Below, one piece after another: positions 42,611 through 49,359 of a stretch of 54,094 nt of DNA. The DNA is from an uncultured Alistipes sp. (GTDB lineage: Bacteria > Bacteroidota > Bacteroidia > Bacteroidales > Rikenellaceae). A model generated the notes under the pieces. It saw only the letters and a list, made by a program, of their open reading frames with translations, was not told the DNA's origin and made no database searches. Every line of letters begins with the position of its first letter. The stretch's first letter is position 1. Made by a program: the position numbers and the translations under genes. The stretch spans positions 1 through 54,094 of the forward strand of contig CALUMM010000014.1 in NCBI GenBank assembly GCA_944321755.1, given 5' to 3'.

Positions 42611-43909
42611 TCAACGTTTGTTCCCGCAGCGGGGGCAGAACTTCACCGAAGGCGGAAGCGGAGCCCCGCAGCGGCTGCAGACATCCCCCGAGGTGACGAC
42701 CTGATAGCCGCAGTGCCCGCAGAAGGAGCTGCCGGGAGCCAGCGGCGCGTTGCAGTTCGGGCAGACGCCCGCCCCGGTCTGCAGGTAGGCGCCGCAACTT
42801 ACGCACCGTTTGGCGTTCTGGTCGTTGTCCGTCCCGCAGTGCGGGCACGGATTGTAGGGATCCCCGCAATGGGGGCAGAAGCGCATGTTGCTCGGGAATT
42901 TCTTCGCGCAGTTCGAGCAGTAGACCATCTTCACCTGTTCACCGCCCGGCGCAGCACCGCCCACCGGGGCACCCGGGCCTCCCGGAGCGGCCGGACCCGG
43001 ACCCGCCGGACCCGGACCTCCGAAGGTCGGCTGGTTGTATTGCGGCTGCATCACCCCGGCGGCATTCCCGCCGCCCAGGCCGCCCATCATGTTCACGGCC
43101 AGCAGCCCGCCCAGCAGTCCGCCCGAATTGTCGCCCAGACCGCCGATCGCCGACTTCGCCGTATCGAACATCTGCTCCTGCTGCCAGGTGTGGCCCGTGA
43201 TCGACATGGCCGCCTGCTGCGCAATCGCCTCCTTCACGCGACGTCCGTCGGGCGTGGAGTCGTCGATCTCGATCGTACTCACGTAGAACTTCGTCAGCTG
43301 CAGCCCCAGATCCGTCCAGAAGGGGTTCATGGCGTTCTTCAGGTACTCGGAGATCATGTCCAGGTAGGCCGAGATCTGCTTGAAGCCCACCCGGTGTTTC
43401 AGCATGTACTGCAGGATGGTCGACTTGGTTTTGGTCGAGAATTCGCCCGTAAACTGCTCCGTGAGGTCGTCCTGCGTGAATTCGCTCCGGGTGCCGACGA
43501 TCTTCACGAGGAACTTCTCGGCATCGGAGACCACCAGACCGTACTGTCCGGAGGCCGTCAGCGGCAACTGCGTGTTGTAGTCCGCGTCGTGGATCGCCAT
43601 CCGGTCGATGGACCAGTCGATGCTGAAGGTCTGGATCCGGTTGACGAACCACACCTCGGCCGTAAACGGGTTCCGGCCCCCGAACGGGATGCCGAACAGC
43701 GACCGCAGAACGGGAAGATTTTCCGTATTGAGGGTGTGTTTCCCCGGCCCGAATTTGCCCATGATCTGCCCCTTGGAGAAGAGGACCGCCTCCTGAGACT
43801 CCTGGACGATCAACTGCGTGTAGGTACTCAGATTCGTATGCGGGAAACGCCAGGCGAAAATCGTTTCGCCGTCCTGAGGCGCCCATCGTACAAGATCAAT
43901 GATTGCCAT
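42611..43909 (-). CDS. SPFH-domain protein ('virion core' type, YdjI-like) with zinc-ribbon tail
   Basis: Protein of 432 residues and first gene of the operon. Residues 1-230 form the SPFH/band-7-like domain of the YdjI or 'virion core protein' type (VQESQEAVLFSKGQIMGKFG PGKHTL, RVKEAIAQQAAMSITGHTWQ). A Gly/Pro/Ala linker follows (about 255-325), and residues about 330-432 carry eight CxxC motifs (CSNC, CPHC, CPHC, CVSC, CPNC, CGHC, CSRC, CPRC), enough for four zinc ribbons. In Bacillus the related YdjI belongs to a membrane-stress operon. Here the partners are different. A role in organizing a membrane patch is inferred from the family. Confidence 0.92.
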   Translation of the reverse strand: MAIIDLVRWAPQDGETIFAWRFPHTNLSTYTQLIVQESQEAVLFSKGQIMGKFGPGKHTLNTENLPVLRSLFGIPFGGRNPFTAEVWFVNRIQTFSIDWSIDRMAIHDADYNTQLPLTASGQYGLVVSDAEKFLVKIVGTRSEFTQDDLTEQFTGEFSTKTKSTILQYMLKHRVGFKQISAYLDMISEYLKNAMNPFWTDLGLQLTKFYVSTIEIDDSTPDGRRVKEAIAQQAAMSITGHTWQQEQMFDTAKSAIGGLGDNSGGLLGGLLAVNMMGGLGGGNAAGVMQPQYNQPTFGGPGPAGPGPAAPGGPGAPVGGAAPGGEQVKMVYCSNCAKKFPSNMRFCPHCGDPYNPCPHCGTDNDQNAKRCVSCGAYLQTGAGVCPNCNAPLAPGSSFCGHCGYQVVTSGDVCSRCGAPLPPSVKFCPRCGNKR

Positions 43910-43924
43910 ATGCGGAGAGATGAG

Positions 43925-43934
43925 TTAAGGTTCA
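43925..43934 (-). promoter_or_regulatory. possible small-RNA pairing site in the SPFH operon leader
   Basis: The mRNA leader carries TGAACCTTAA about 16-25 nt before the SPFH start codon. This is a perfect 10-nt complement to TTAAGGTTCA near the 5' end of both small-RNA candidates at 49 kb. Candidate only, but it is the second such match in this window. Confidence 0.25.
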
Positions 43935-43942
43935 CAATTGGT

Positions 43943-43973
43943 CAAATATAGCAAAAATCCACGGATTGACAAA
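43943..43973 (-). promoter_or_regulatory. Bacteroidetes-type promoter of the six-gene SPFH operon
   Basis: On the minus strand TTTG (43973-43970), 19-nt spacer, then TATATTTG (43950-43943). This matches the Bacteroidetes housekeeping consensus TTTG-N19-TAnnTTTG. Transcription should start about 30 nt before the SPFH start codon, giving a short leader. Use of a housekeeping promoter suggests constitutive expression. Confidence 0.8.
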
Positions 43974-44054
43974 CCTGAAAGGCAAATATTTACGCCTTTT
44001 CGTGATTTTATGCGTCCTGCCCCCGTCCTGCCCCCGTCCGAATCCCCTCCGGCC

Positions 44055-44095
44055 CAAAAAGAACGGGGGTGCCGTTCCTTCGAACGGCGCCCCCG
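44055..44095 (-). terminator. intrinsic terminator of the GH130 gene
   Basis: Twelve-pair stem (44065-44076 with 44083-44094, GGGGG and GCCGTT arms, one G-T pair) with loop CCTTCG, followed on the minus strand by CGTTCTTTTTG. It separates the GH130 gene from the SPFH operon promoter. Confidence 0.85.
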
Positions 44096-44115
44096 CCAAA
44101 ACCTCCGCCTCCCGG

Positions 44116-45312
44116 CTACCGGGCCGCGGAATCCCCGGCCGGAACCTCCGGGACGGGATCACCCGGCGTCCGCTGCGCCGGATCGTACACGGCAACCCCG
44201 ACCCGCGAATCGGCACAACCGTAATAAAGGTACCACTTCGAGCGGAAATAGACCAGACCTTCGATGAAGACCGTTCCGTCCTTGTACTGCCCGCTCTTCT
44301 CGAAGGCGTCCACCGGGCGGAAGAACGGCACGTCGAGCCGGTCCAACACTCTCCCGGGCTCCTGCGCATCGAAGAGGATCTGACCCGCCGAGTAGGTCCG
44401 CGGCGGATAACGCCGGTCCCGGCCCTCCCGGAGCCGGTTCTGGCCGTTGTACAGCAGCACGATGCCCCGGTCGGTCAGCACGGCCGGAGGCCCGCACTCG
44501 GTCAGGGCGCTGTCGAAGTACCCCTCCCGCGGGAAGACAATTCCCTTGAGGTTTCCGGATTCGTCCAGCTCCGGCGTCCAGTCGATGAGGTTGTCCGACG
44601 TGGCGATGTTGATCATCCGCTCGCCCCAGTACATCATGTATTTCCCGCGCACGCGCGTAATGACAAGCCTATCCCCGACGACCTTCGTCACGATCGACGC
44701 CGATTTGCTCTTCAGGTCCCGGAAGCGGCCCCCGTAGGCCTTCGCAAAGGCCGGGCCGTGTTTCGTCCAGTGGATCAGGTCGCGCGACGTCGCCACCGAA
44801 AGCCGCGGAATCTGCCGGTTCCACGACGTGTAGAACATCACGTAGGTCCCCTCCTCGGTCTCGGCGACACGCGGGTCCTCGCACCCGCCCGGCCAGTCGT
44901 AGGCCTTCATGTCGTCCTCGCAGGGGAAGAGCACCGGGTCGTGGCGGAACTCCATCGTCACGCCGTCCCGGCTCTCGGCCAGTCCGATCCGGGAGGTCCG
45001 CTTGCCGATTCCCGTCGCGGAGTTGTCCTCGGCGCGGTAGAGCACGCAGATCCGGCCGTCCCGGACCACCGCCGCGGGATTGAACGTATCGCTCTCCTTC
45101 CACCCCACCGAATCCCGGCGCATCGGGCAGTAGAAACGCACCTGCGAATCGGGACTGATGACGGGATTCATACCGGCAGGCCGCACGAAGCCGCCCAAAG
45201 CCCAATCCGGAAGGGGGTTCTCCCGCCCCTCCTGGGCCGAAACCGTCCGCACCGCGCCGCAGGCAAGAAGCGTCACGGTCAGACATAACAGCAGTTTACA
45301 GATTTTTTTCAT
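44116..45312 (-). CDS. GH130-family beta-mannoside glycosidase, exported
   Basis: Protein of 398 residues. The ATG at 45312 begins MKKICKLLLCLTVTLLACGA and a signal sequence ending near VSAQEG; the open frame upstream is not coding. Five-bladed beta-propeller blocks typical of GH130 (formerly DUF377): NPAAVVRDGRICVLYRAED, GIGKRTSRIGLAESRDGVTM, GGCEDPRVAETEEGTYVMFY and FIEGLVYFRSKWYLYYGCAD. Cytosolic GH130 members are mannoside phosphorylases; exported ones tend to be phosphate-independent beta-mannosidases, so hydrolysis is more likely here. It stands alone between a -7 element and a terminator, outside the two Sus loci. Confidence 0.92.
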   Translation of the reverse strand: MKKICKLLLCLTVTLLACGAVRTVSAQEGRENPLPDWALGGFVRPAGMNPVISPDSQVRFYCPMRRDSVGWKESDTFNPAAVVRDGRICVLYRAEDNSATGIGKRTSRIGLAESRDGVTMEFRHDPVLFPCEDDMKAYDWPGGCEDPRVAETEEGTYVMFYTSWNRQIPRLSVATSRDLIHWTKHGPAFAKAYGGRFRDLKSKSASIVTKVVGDRLVITRVRGKYMMYWGERMINIATSDNLIDWTPELDESGNLKGIVFPREGYFDSALTECGPPAVLTDRGIVLLYNGQNRLREGRDRRYPPRTYSAGQILFDAQEPGRVLDRLDVPFFRPVDAFEKSGQYKDGTVFIEGLVYFRSKWYLYYGCADSRVGVAVYDPAQRTPGDPVPEVPAGDSAAR

Positions 45313-45359
45313 CTTCGAATGACGGGTTGGTTTTCCTTGAAACTTCGAGGTTCCGGCCA

Positions 45360-45367
45360 CAAAGATA
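45360..45367 (-). promoter_or_regulatory. -7 element of the GH130 gene
   Basis: TATCTTTG on the minus strand, about 48 nt before the GH130 start codon. No TTTG lies at the usual distance, so only the -7 part of the promoter is supported. Confidence 0.5.
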
Positions 45368-45486
45368 GCGGAAAACCAAAGGCCGGAAGAGCGGTATCGT
45401 CTCAAAAAAACGACCGCCGTCTCAATTTGAGGCAGCAGCGGCTCCGACACTCCCGGATTGCGGCAAAACAGCACGGTCAGCACGGG

Positions 45487-46071
45487 TCAGCGATGCTTCG
45501 CCCCCTTTTTCCGCTTCCGCACCGACCAGCCGAAGTGTCCCAGCGTTTCGCCCAGGGCGAAATACTCCCCGTGGGAGTAGACGATCGGATCGGCCTGCTC
45601 CAGACAGAAACGGCCCGTCGCCGGATCGATCAGTTCCTCGTCGACCTGCACCCCGACCACCTCGGCGATAAAGAGGTCGTGGCTCCCGAGCGGCAGCACC
45701 TGGCGGACCCGGCACTCGATGTTCACGGGCGACTCGGCGACAAGCGGCGCCGCGACCACCTCCGAGGCCACGGGCGTCAGACCCATTTCGCGGAACTTGT
45801 CGCAGTCACGCCCCGAACGCACCCCGCACCAGTCCGTCGCCCGGGCCAGCCGGCGCGTCGTCAGGTTGATCACGAACTCCCCCGTGCGGCGGATGATTCC
45901 GTAGGAGTGGCGCTCGGGCCGCACCGAAATCGAGCACATCGGCGGATTCGTGCAGACCGTCCCGGTCCACGCCACGGTCAACAGATTGTACTCCTCGGGC
46001 GTCGCCCCGCAACTCACCAATACCGCCGGCACCGGGTAAAGCACCGTACCGGGTTTCCATCGCTGTTTCAT
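45487..46071 (-). CDS. flavin reductase-like FMN-binding protein (flavoredoxin family)
   Basis: Cytoplasmic protein of 194 residues with a split-barrel flavin reductase fold: PVPAVLVSCGATPEEYNLLT, WTGTVCTNPPMCSISVRPER HSY, GEFVINLTTRRLARATDWCG, and the middle block ESPVNIECRVRQVLPLGSHD. The family binds FMN and passes electrons between NAD(P)H or small proteins and unknown acceptors. It ends in a basic tail (RKRKKGAKHR). It is divergent from the recombinase gene with overlapping promoter elements. The partner is unknown. Confidence 0.9.
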   Translation of the reverse strand: MKQRWKPGTVLYPVPAVLVSCGATPEEYNLLTVAWTGTVCTNPPMCSISVRPERHSYGIIRRTGEFVINLTTRRLARATDWCGVRSGRDCDKFREMGLTPVASEVVAAPLVAESPVNIECRVRQVLPLGSHDLFIAEVVGVQVDEELIDPATGRFCLEQADPIVYSHGEYFALGETLGHFGWSVRKRKKGAKHR

Positions 46072-46091
46072 AACTTCGGTCTCTTTGCATA

Positions 46092-46119
46092 CAAAGATAG
46101 GGGTTTTTGCCTATCTTTG
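46092..46119. promoter_or_regulatory. divergent -7 elements forming an inverted repeat
   Basis: CAAAGATAG and CTATCTTTG form a perfect inverted repeat with a 10-nt centre. Read leftward, TATCTTTG (46099-46092) serves the flavin reductase-like gene, 20 nt before its ATG. Read rightward, TATCTTTG (46112-46119) ends only 5 nt before the recombinase ATG, implying an almost leaderless mRNA if that promoter is used. No well-spaced TTTG is seen for either. Confidence 0.6.
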
Positions 46120-46124
46120 CCTAC

Positions 46125-47027
46125 ATGCTGGACGAATTCATCCGATACCTCGAAGCCGAACGACGCTATTCGCCGCTCACGATCCGCAACTACCGTCACG
46201 ATGTGGAGCAGTTCCTGGCGTGGCTCGGGGTCGACGACTCTCCCGAAGGGCTCCGACGGATCGCCACCGAAGATATCCGCGAGTGGATCCTCTACCGCAC
46301 TGAACACGGGCACATCAGCGCCGCATCGATGAACCGCGAGGTCTCGTCGCTGCGCTCCTTCTTCCGCTGGCTCCTCAGCCGCGGCGTCGTGCCGCGCAAC
46401 GTCGTACAGCCCGTCGTCTCGCTCCGCACCTCGCGGCGCCTGCCGGTCTTCGTCCCCGAAAGCCGCATGAGCGGGATCGTCCGCGACTGCGAGGTCGAAA
46501 GCGTCGACTTCGAACAGGAGCGGAATTCACTCATCATCCTGTTGTTCTACGGCTGCGGGCTGCGCCTGGCCGAACTCGTCGGAATCAACCGCGACGACTT
46601 CTCCGACAACTACACCTCGCTGCGCATCCGCGGCAAGGGAGACAAGGAGCGGATGGTGCCCGTTCTGGAATTCATCCGGGAAAAAATTTTATCCTACCTC
46701 GGGACAATTGAAAGGCAAAATATTTGCAAATCCGGGGAAAAAGCGCTATTTTTAACACACCAAGGAAAACGCATTTCCCGGACTACCGTGTACCGCATCG
46801 TGAAGGAGGAACTCGATCGCGGAGGCGTACAGGGCAAGAAAAGCCCCCACGTTCTCCGCCATACGTTTGCCACACACCTGTTGAACGGAGGCGCCGACAT
46901 GCGCGAAATCCAGGAACTCCTGGGACACGCTTCGCTGCAGGCCACACAGGTATACACCCACAACAGCATCGCTCGGCTCCGGGAGGCTTACGCGAAGGCC
47001 CATCCCCGCGGAAAGGGAGGCAAGTGA
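46125..47027 (+). CDS. XerC/XerD-type tyrosine recombinase
   Basis: Site-specific recombinase of 300 residues, the size of chromosomal Xer proteins. Start at the ATG giving MLDEFIRYLEAERRYSPLTI, the normal Xer N-terminus. SAM-like core-binding domain about 1-90; catalytic domain with Arg147 (GCGLRLAEL), a Lys in RGKGDKER, His242 and Arg245 (HVLRHTFATHLL), His268 (LLGHASLQ) and nucleophile Tyr277 (TQVYTH). Full catalytic set, so active. It is followed by hpf after 22 bp, a linkage common in Bacteroidales, which supports a housekeeping role (chromosome dimer resolution) rather than a mobile element. XerC versus XerD cannot be decided. Confidence 0.94.
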   Translation: MLDEFIRYLEAERRYSPLTIRNYRHDVEQFLAWLGVDDSPEGLRRIATEDIREWILYRTEHGHISAASMNREVSSLRSFFRWLLSRGVVPRNVVQPVVSLRTSRRLPVFVPESRMSGIVRDCEVESVDFEQERNSLIILLFYGCGLRLAELVGINRDDFSDNYTSLRIRGKGDKERMVPVLEFIREKILSYLGTIERQNICKSGEKALFLTHQGKRISRTTVYRIVKEELDRGGVQGKKSPHVLRHTFATHLLNGGADMREIQELLGHASLQATQVYTHNSIARLREAYAKAHPRGKGGK

Positions 47028-47049
47028 TCATTTTATAAACTGTAAGGCT

Positions 47050-47346
47050 ATGAACGTACAGATTCAATCCGTGAAATTCGACGCCGACAAGCGGCTGATC
47101 GAATTCGTGAATGCCAAAATGGCGAAGTTGGACCGCTTTGCGGAGCGCTCGACAGGCGCCGATGTCATTCTCAAACTCGATAAGGACCACGAAAAAGGAA
47201 ACAAGATAGCAACCATTACGCTGCACATGCCGGGCGAAGACCTGGTGGCCTGCCATCAGTCGAAGGCATTCGAAGAGTCCGTCGACGAAGCCATCGATGC
47301 CCTGAAACGACAAATCGACAAGTTCAAGTCGAAACTTGAAAAATAA
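47050..47346 (+). CDS. hpf: ribosome hibernation-promoting factor, short form (HPF/RaiA/YfiA)
   Basis: Small protein of 98 residues with the HPF fold: NVQIQSVKFDADKRLIEFVN, ILKLDKDHEKGNKIATITLH, and the C-terminal helix (SVDEAIDALKRQIDKFKSKL). It lacks the long-form C-terminal dimerization domain, so it is the short form that binds the 30S decoding centre in stationary phase. It shares a transcript with the recombinase and ends at a strong terminator. Confidence 0.95.
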   Translation: MNVQIQSVKFDADKRLIEFVNAKMAKLDRFAERSTGADVILKLDKDHEKGNKIATITLHMPGEDLVACHQSKAFEESVDEAIDALKRQIDKFKSKLEK

Positions 47347-47383
47347 ACTCCCACCAATCTTTAACCTAAACTAACCAATGCCG

Positions 47384-47420
47384 CGACGGCCGCCTTTCCA
47401 AAGGCGGTCGTTGCATTTTT
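47384..47420 (+). terminator. intrinsic terminator of the xer-hpf transcript
   Basis: Fourteen-pair stem (47384-47397 with 47400-47413, including G-T pairs) with a very tight loop, followed by CATTTTT. The 3' arm plus T tract is also the first unit of the degenerate repeat array that follows. Confidence 0.85.
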
Positions 47421-47617
47421 CGAAGGCGGCCGTTACATTTTCGAGGGCGCCCGCTACATTATTTTCGAAGGCGCCCGCCGTATTTTTGAAGGAGACTGCC
47501 GCATTTTTCGAGGGCGGCCGCTACATTATTTTTGAAGAAGGCCGCCGCATTCCCAAAGGAGGCAACCGCATTTTGAAGATGGTCGTCACATTTTCCGAAG
47601 AGGCCGCCGCATTTTCC
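47401..47617 (+). repeat. degenerate tandem array: about ten copies of the hpf terminator 3' arm and T tract
   Basis: Ten head-to-tail units of 20-24 bp, each close to AAGGCGGCCG followed by CYRCATTTTTCG. Unit starts: 47401, 47423, 47444, 47468, 47489, 47511, 47535, 47556, 47576 and 47598. Unit lengths (22, 21, 24, 21, 22, 24, 21, 20, 22, 20) do not keep a reading frame, so the open frame across the array is not a gene. The first unit is the descending arm of the hpf terminator. Partial complementary segments (GGCGCCC, GGCGGCCGC) could allow alternative hairpins. Confidence 0.8.
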
Positions 47618-47683
47618 AGCCGGTTCCTTGTCAGCTCTCCTCAGCCGCCTCAGCCGCCCCCCCTTCGCCACACCCTCACCACA

Positions 47684-47709
47684 CAAAAAAGCGACCGCTT
47701 CCGGCCGCT
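47684..47709 (-). terminator. second terminator downstream of tRNA-Glu
   Basis: On the minus strand AGCGGCC pairs with GGTCGCT around a 6-nt loop, followed by six T. It is a backup to the closer terminator between it and the tRNA. Confidence 0.75.
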
Positions 47710-47710
47710 C

Positions 47711-47740
47711 ACAAAAAAAACGACCGTCACCGATCGTTTT
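47711..47740 (-). terminator. primary terminator of tRNA-Glu
   Basis: On the minus strand AAAACGATC pairs with GGTCGTTTT (one wobble), loop GGTGAC, followed by a T run. It begins 4 nt after the tRNA 3' end. Confidence 0.85.
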
Positions 47741-47744
47741 CCTG

Positions 47745-47816
47745 TAGTGGATAGGGGATTCGAACCCCTATGTCATGCGTGAGAGGCATGTATCCTAACC
47801 CTTAGATGAATCCACC
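47745..47816 (-). tRNA. tRNA-Glu (anticodon CTC)
   Basis: Complete cloverleaf on the minus strand: acceptor GGTGGAT/ATCCACT (first pair G-T), D stem ATCT/GGAT, anticodon stem CATGC/GCATG with loop CTCTCAC giving anticodon CTC (reads GAG), T stem AGGGG/CCCCT with loop TTCGAAT, discriminator A. CCA is not encoded. A consensus promoter and two terminators flank it, so it is a single-gene transcript. Confidence 0.93.
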
Positions 47817-47834
47817 TCGTTTCGTTTTGTGGTG

Positions 47835-47865
47835 CAAAGATAGCGCCTTCTTTTGAATCTCCAAA
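47835..47865 (-). promoter_or_regulatory. promoter of tRNA-Glu
   Basis: On the minus strand TTTG (47865-47862), 19-nt spacer and TATCTTTG (47842-47835): a consensus Bacteroidetes promoter, with the tRNA 5' end 19 nt further on. Confidence 0.85.
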
Positions 47866-47902
47866 ATTTTCCCCCTAAATCTGCGATTTTTTTTCGGTTT
47901 TC

Positions 47903-47932
47903 TTGCCGGGTCCCGCTTTTTGCCTATCTTTA
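47903..47932 (+). promoter_or_regulatory. promoter of the DUF3298 lipoprotein gene
   Basis: TTG (47903-47905), 19-nt spacer and TATCTTTA (47925-47932), one base off the -7 consensus, with the start codon 25 nt downstream. Confidence 0.6.
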
Positions 47933-47957
47933 CCCTCGGACAAAACCGCATTCCGCC

Positions 47958-48686
47958 ATGAAAATCCGAACCGCCCTGATCCTCGCAGCCGCACTCTGCG
48001 CCTGTGCCTGCTCCAAACACCCCGTGCCGCCCCGGTTCACAACGATGGCGCTCGACACCCTCCTATGCCGGAACGGCAACAGCTGTCAGGTCGACTACCG
48101 GTTCCTCTCGATCGAGAACACCGCGAAATCTCCGGCCCTGGAGTTGATCGAACAGGCCAACATCGGCTACTTTTTCCAACTGGAGGAGTTCTCCGGAACG
48201 GCCGGAGAGGGCGCCGCGGCCTTCCTGAACGATATTCTCAACAATTATCTCCCGGAGGGAAACGCCCCGAAGGGCGGCCAATACGAGATCTCGGTAGAAT
48301 CGGAAGCCTCGGTGCAGGATTCGCTGCTCTGCTACATCATCACCCGGGCCGGCTACACCGGCGGTGCGCACGGCATGTACGGAACCCAATGCCACACCTA
48401 TTCGCTCACCGACGGATTCGAGCTTTCGCTGGCCGACCTCTTCTCCGCGGAGGAGCTCCAACGCCTCGACGGGCTGATCCGCAAGGGCATTGCCGAACAA
48501 TACGGCGCTTCGACCGATGAAGAGCTCACCCGGGCGGGCTTCTTCCCGGAGTACATCGCCCCGACGGAGAATTTCCGCATCACACCCGAAGGGATCACCT
48601 TCTACTACAACCCCTACGACATCGGGTGCTACGCACTCGGGGCCGTCGAGGTTCCGATCTCCAAAAGCGAGTTGGGGATTCGCTGA
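47958..48686 (+). CDS. DUF3298/RsiV-like lipoprotein
   Basis: Lipoprotein of 242 residues. The ATG at 47958 gives MKIRTALILAAALCACAC with a Cys-rich lipobox (likely Cys18). The body fits the DUF4163/DUF3298 pair: CYIITRAGYTGGAHGMYGTQ, YSLTDGFELSLADLFSAEEL, ITPEGITFYYNPYDIGCYAL. Family members are periplasmic or envelope proteins; RsiV of Bacillus binds lysozyme, but that role cannot be assumed here. It is a single gene with its own promoter. Confidence 0.9.
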   Translation: MKIRTALILAAALCACACSKHPVPPRFTTMALDTLLCRNGNSCQVDYRFLSIENTAKSPALELIEQANIGYFFQLEEFSGTAGEGAAAFLNDILNNYLPEGNAPKGGQYEISVESEASVQDSLLCYIITRAGYTGGAHGMYGTQCHTYSLTDGFELSLADLFSAEELQRLDGLIRKGIAEQYGASTDEELTRAGFFPEYIAPTENFRITPEGITFYYNPYDIGCYALGAVEVPISKSELGIR

Positions 48687-48738
48687 CCCCGCGATTCACA
48701 CGGAAGAGGTTCGTACCGACCGAAGGTGCAACGCATAG

Positions 48739-48896
48739 CCGGAGCATCCGGGAGGGATATTCAGAGAGGCGGGAAACGCCGCAGACCCAAAAAAATCCGG
48801 GGGGGGGTATCCGAAAACCGGAGCATCCGGGAGGGATATTCAGAGAGGCAAAGGATCACCGCAGGCCCAGAAAATCCGGGGAGAGCGATGAAACGG
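48739..48896 (+). repeat. 79-bp imperfect tandem duplication
   Basis: Two consecutive 79-bp units start at 48739 and 48818. Their first 32 bases are identical (CCGGAGCATCCGGGAGGGAT and on); the second halves differ by substitutions (for example GCCGCAGACCC against ACCGCAGGCCC). It lies just after the DUF3298 gene and before the 3' end of the longer small-RNA candidate. No coding potential that I can support. Confidence 0.85.
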
Positions 48897-48910
48897 AAAG
48901 GGTATAAAAC

Positions 48911-49107
48911 AAAAAAAGGGTCCGAGTCTCACGACGGGGAACCTTTTTTTTGGCGGGGAACCACCCCCTCCAAAAATGAGGGTCAATCGGAGGTATTCGA
49001 CGCCGCGGGCGAGCACCGCCCTCGGGTCTTAGTACCGGATTTCCGGCACAACCTGCCGATCTCCTCAACCAACCTAAAACTACTAACCTAAATGAACCTT
49101 AAAACTT
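48911..49107 (-). ncRNA. candidate structured small RNA, about 197 nt
   Basis: Transcription unit on the minus strand with a consensus promoter (TTTG-N20-TATCTTTG) ending 6 nt before the predicted 5' end and a terminator at the 3' end (AAAAAAAGG paired with CCTTTTTTT around a structured core, then seven T). The 5' part is G/T-rich and single-stranded in character, with two TTTAGGTT motifs. Inside are clear hairpins: CGGCA/TGCCG, GGGCG/CGCCC and GGGG/CCCC. No ORF with a plausible start is seen. Its 5' 50 nt recur in the shorter unit upstream. A 5' leader of a lost gene is the main alternative. Confidence 0.65.
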
Positions 49108-49123
49108 CACTGCAAAGATAAGG
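49069..49123 (-). repeat. 55-bp direct repeat, copy 1 (-7 box plus RNA 5' end)
   Basis: Nearly identical to 49411-49465, with one A/G difference in 55 positions. The repeat covers the TATCTTTG box and about the first 39 nt of the predicted RNA. Sequence outside the repeat is unrelated apart from a weak CCTCA extension. Confidence 0.9.
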
Positions 49124-49144
49124 GCGGTTTTTGAATTATGCAAA
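49113..49144 (-). promoter_or_regulatory. promoter of the longer small-RNA candidate
   Basis: TTTG (49144-49141), 20-nt spacer, TATCTTTG (49120-49113) on the minus strand. Full match to the Bacteroidetes consensus at both elements. Confidence 0.8.
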
Positions 49145-49359
49145 TATTTTACGAATATATTAAATATATTTAACAATTTGGTAACATTGGCAAACCAATT
49201 CCAATCCGGAAATTTCAGGACAACCTCTGAATAACAATGATTTAAGAGAAAAGGGGCAAAATTCGAAGTTTTCGGGGAGGGGTGGTTCACCAGGCAACCG
49301 GACAGGCGACATCCCGGATTCCGGAGCCAAAGCCGTCAAGAACCCGGCTGTCGGAAAAC

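Noticed and set aside
42591-42869. N-terminal extension of the four-helix membrane protein into the zinc-ribbon gene
   Set aside because: The extension is an out-of-frame reading of the CxxC-rich region; the internal ATG after the SPFH stop codon starts directly with a membrane helix.
46125-47027. Tyrosine recombinase as the integrase of a mobile element
   Set aside because: It has chromosomal Xer length and motifs and is linked to hpf; no attachment repeats or mobile-element genes are seen nearby. The tRNA gene is intact, with no visible duplicated 3' end.
47401-47617. CRISPR array
   Set aside because: Units abut without spacers, are strongly degenerate, and no cas gene is near.
47378-47782. 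134-codon open frame across the repeat array
   Set aside because: The repeat units have lengths that break the frame, and it runs through two terminators and into the tRNA.
48911-49107. 6S RNA
   Set aside because: The length fits, but the 5' and 3' ends do not pair to form the long closing stem of 6S RNA. A covariance search would settle it.
49092-49121. Nine-codon plus-strand ORF (MNLKTSLQR) present in both 55-bp repeats
   Set aside because: The strong promoters and terminators here are on the minus strand, and I see no plus-strand promoter. Perfect repeat identity at the DNA level explains the shared peptide.
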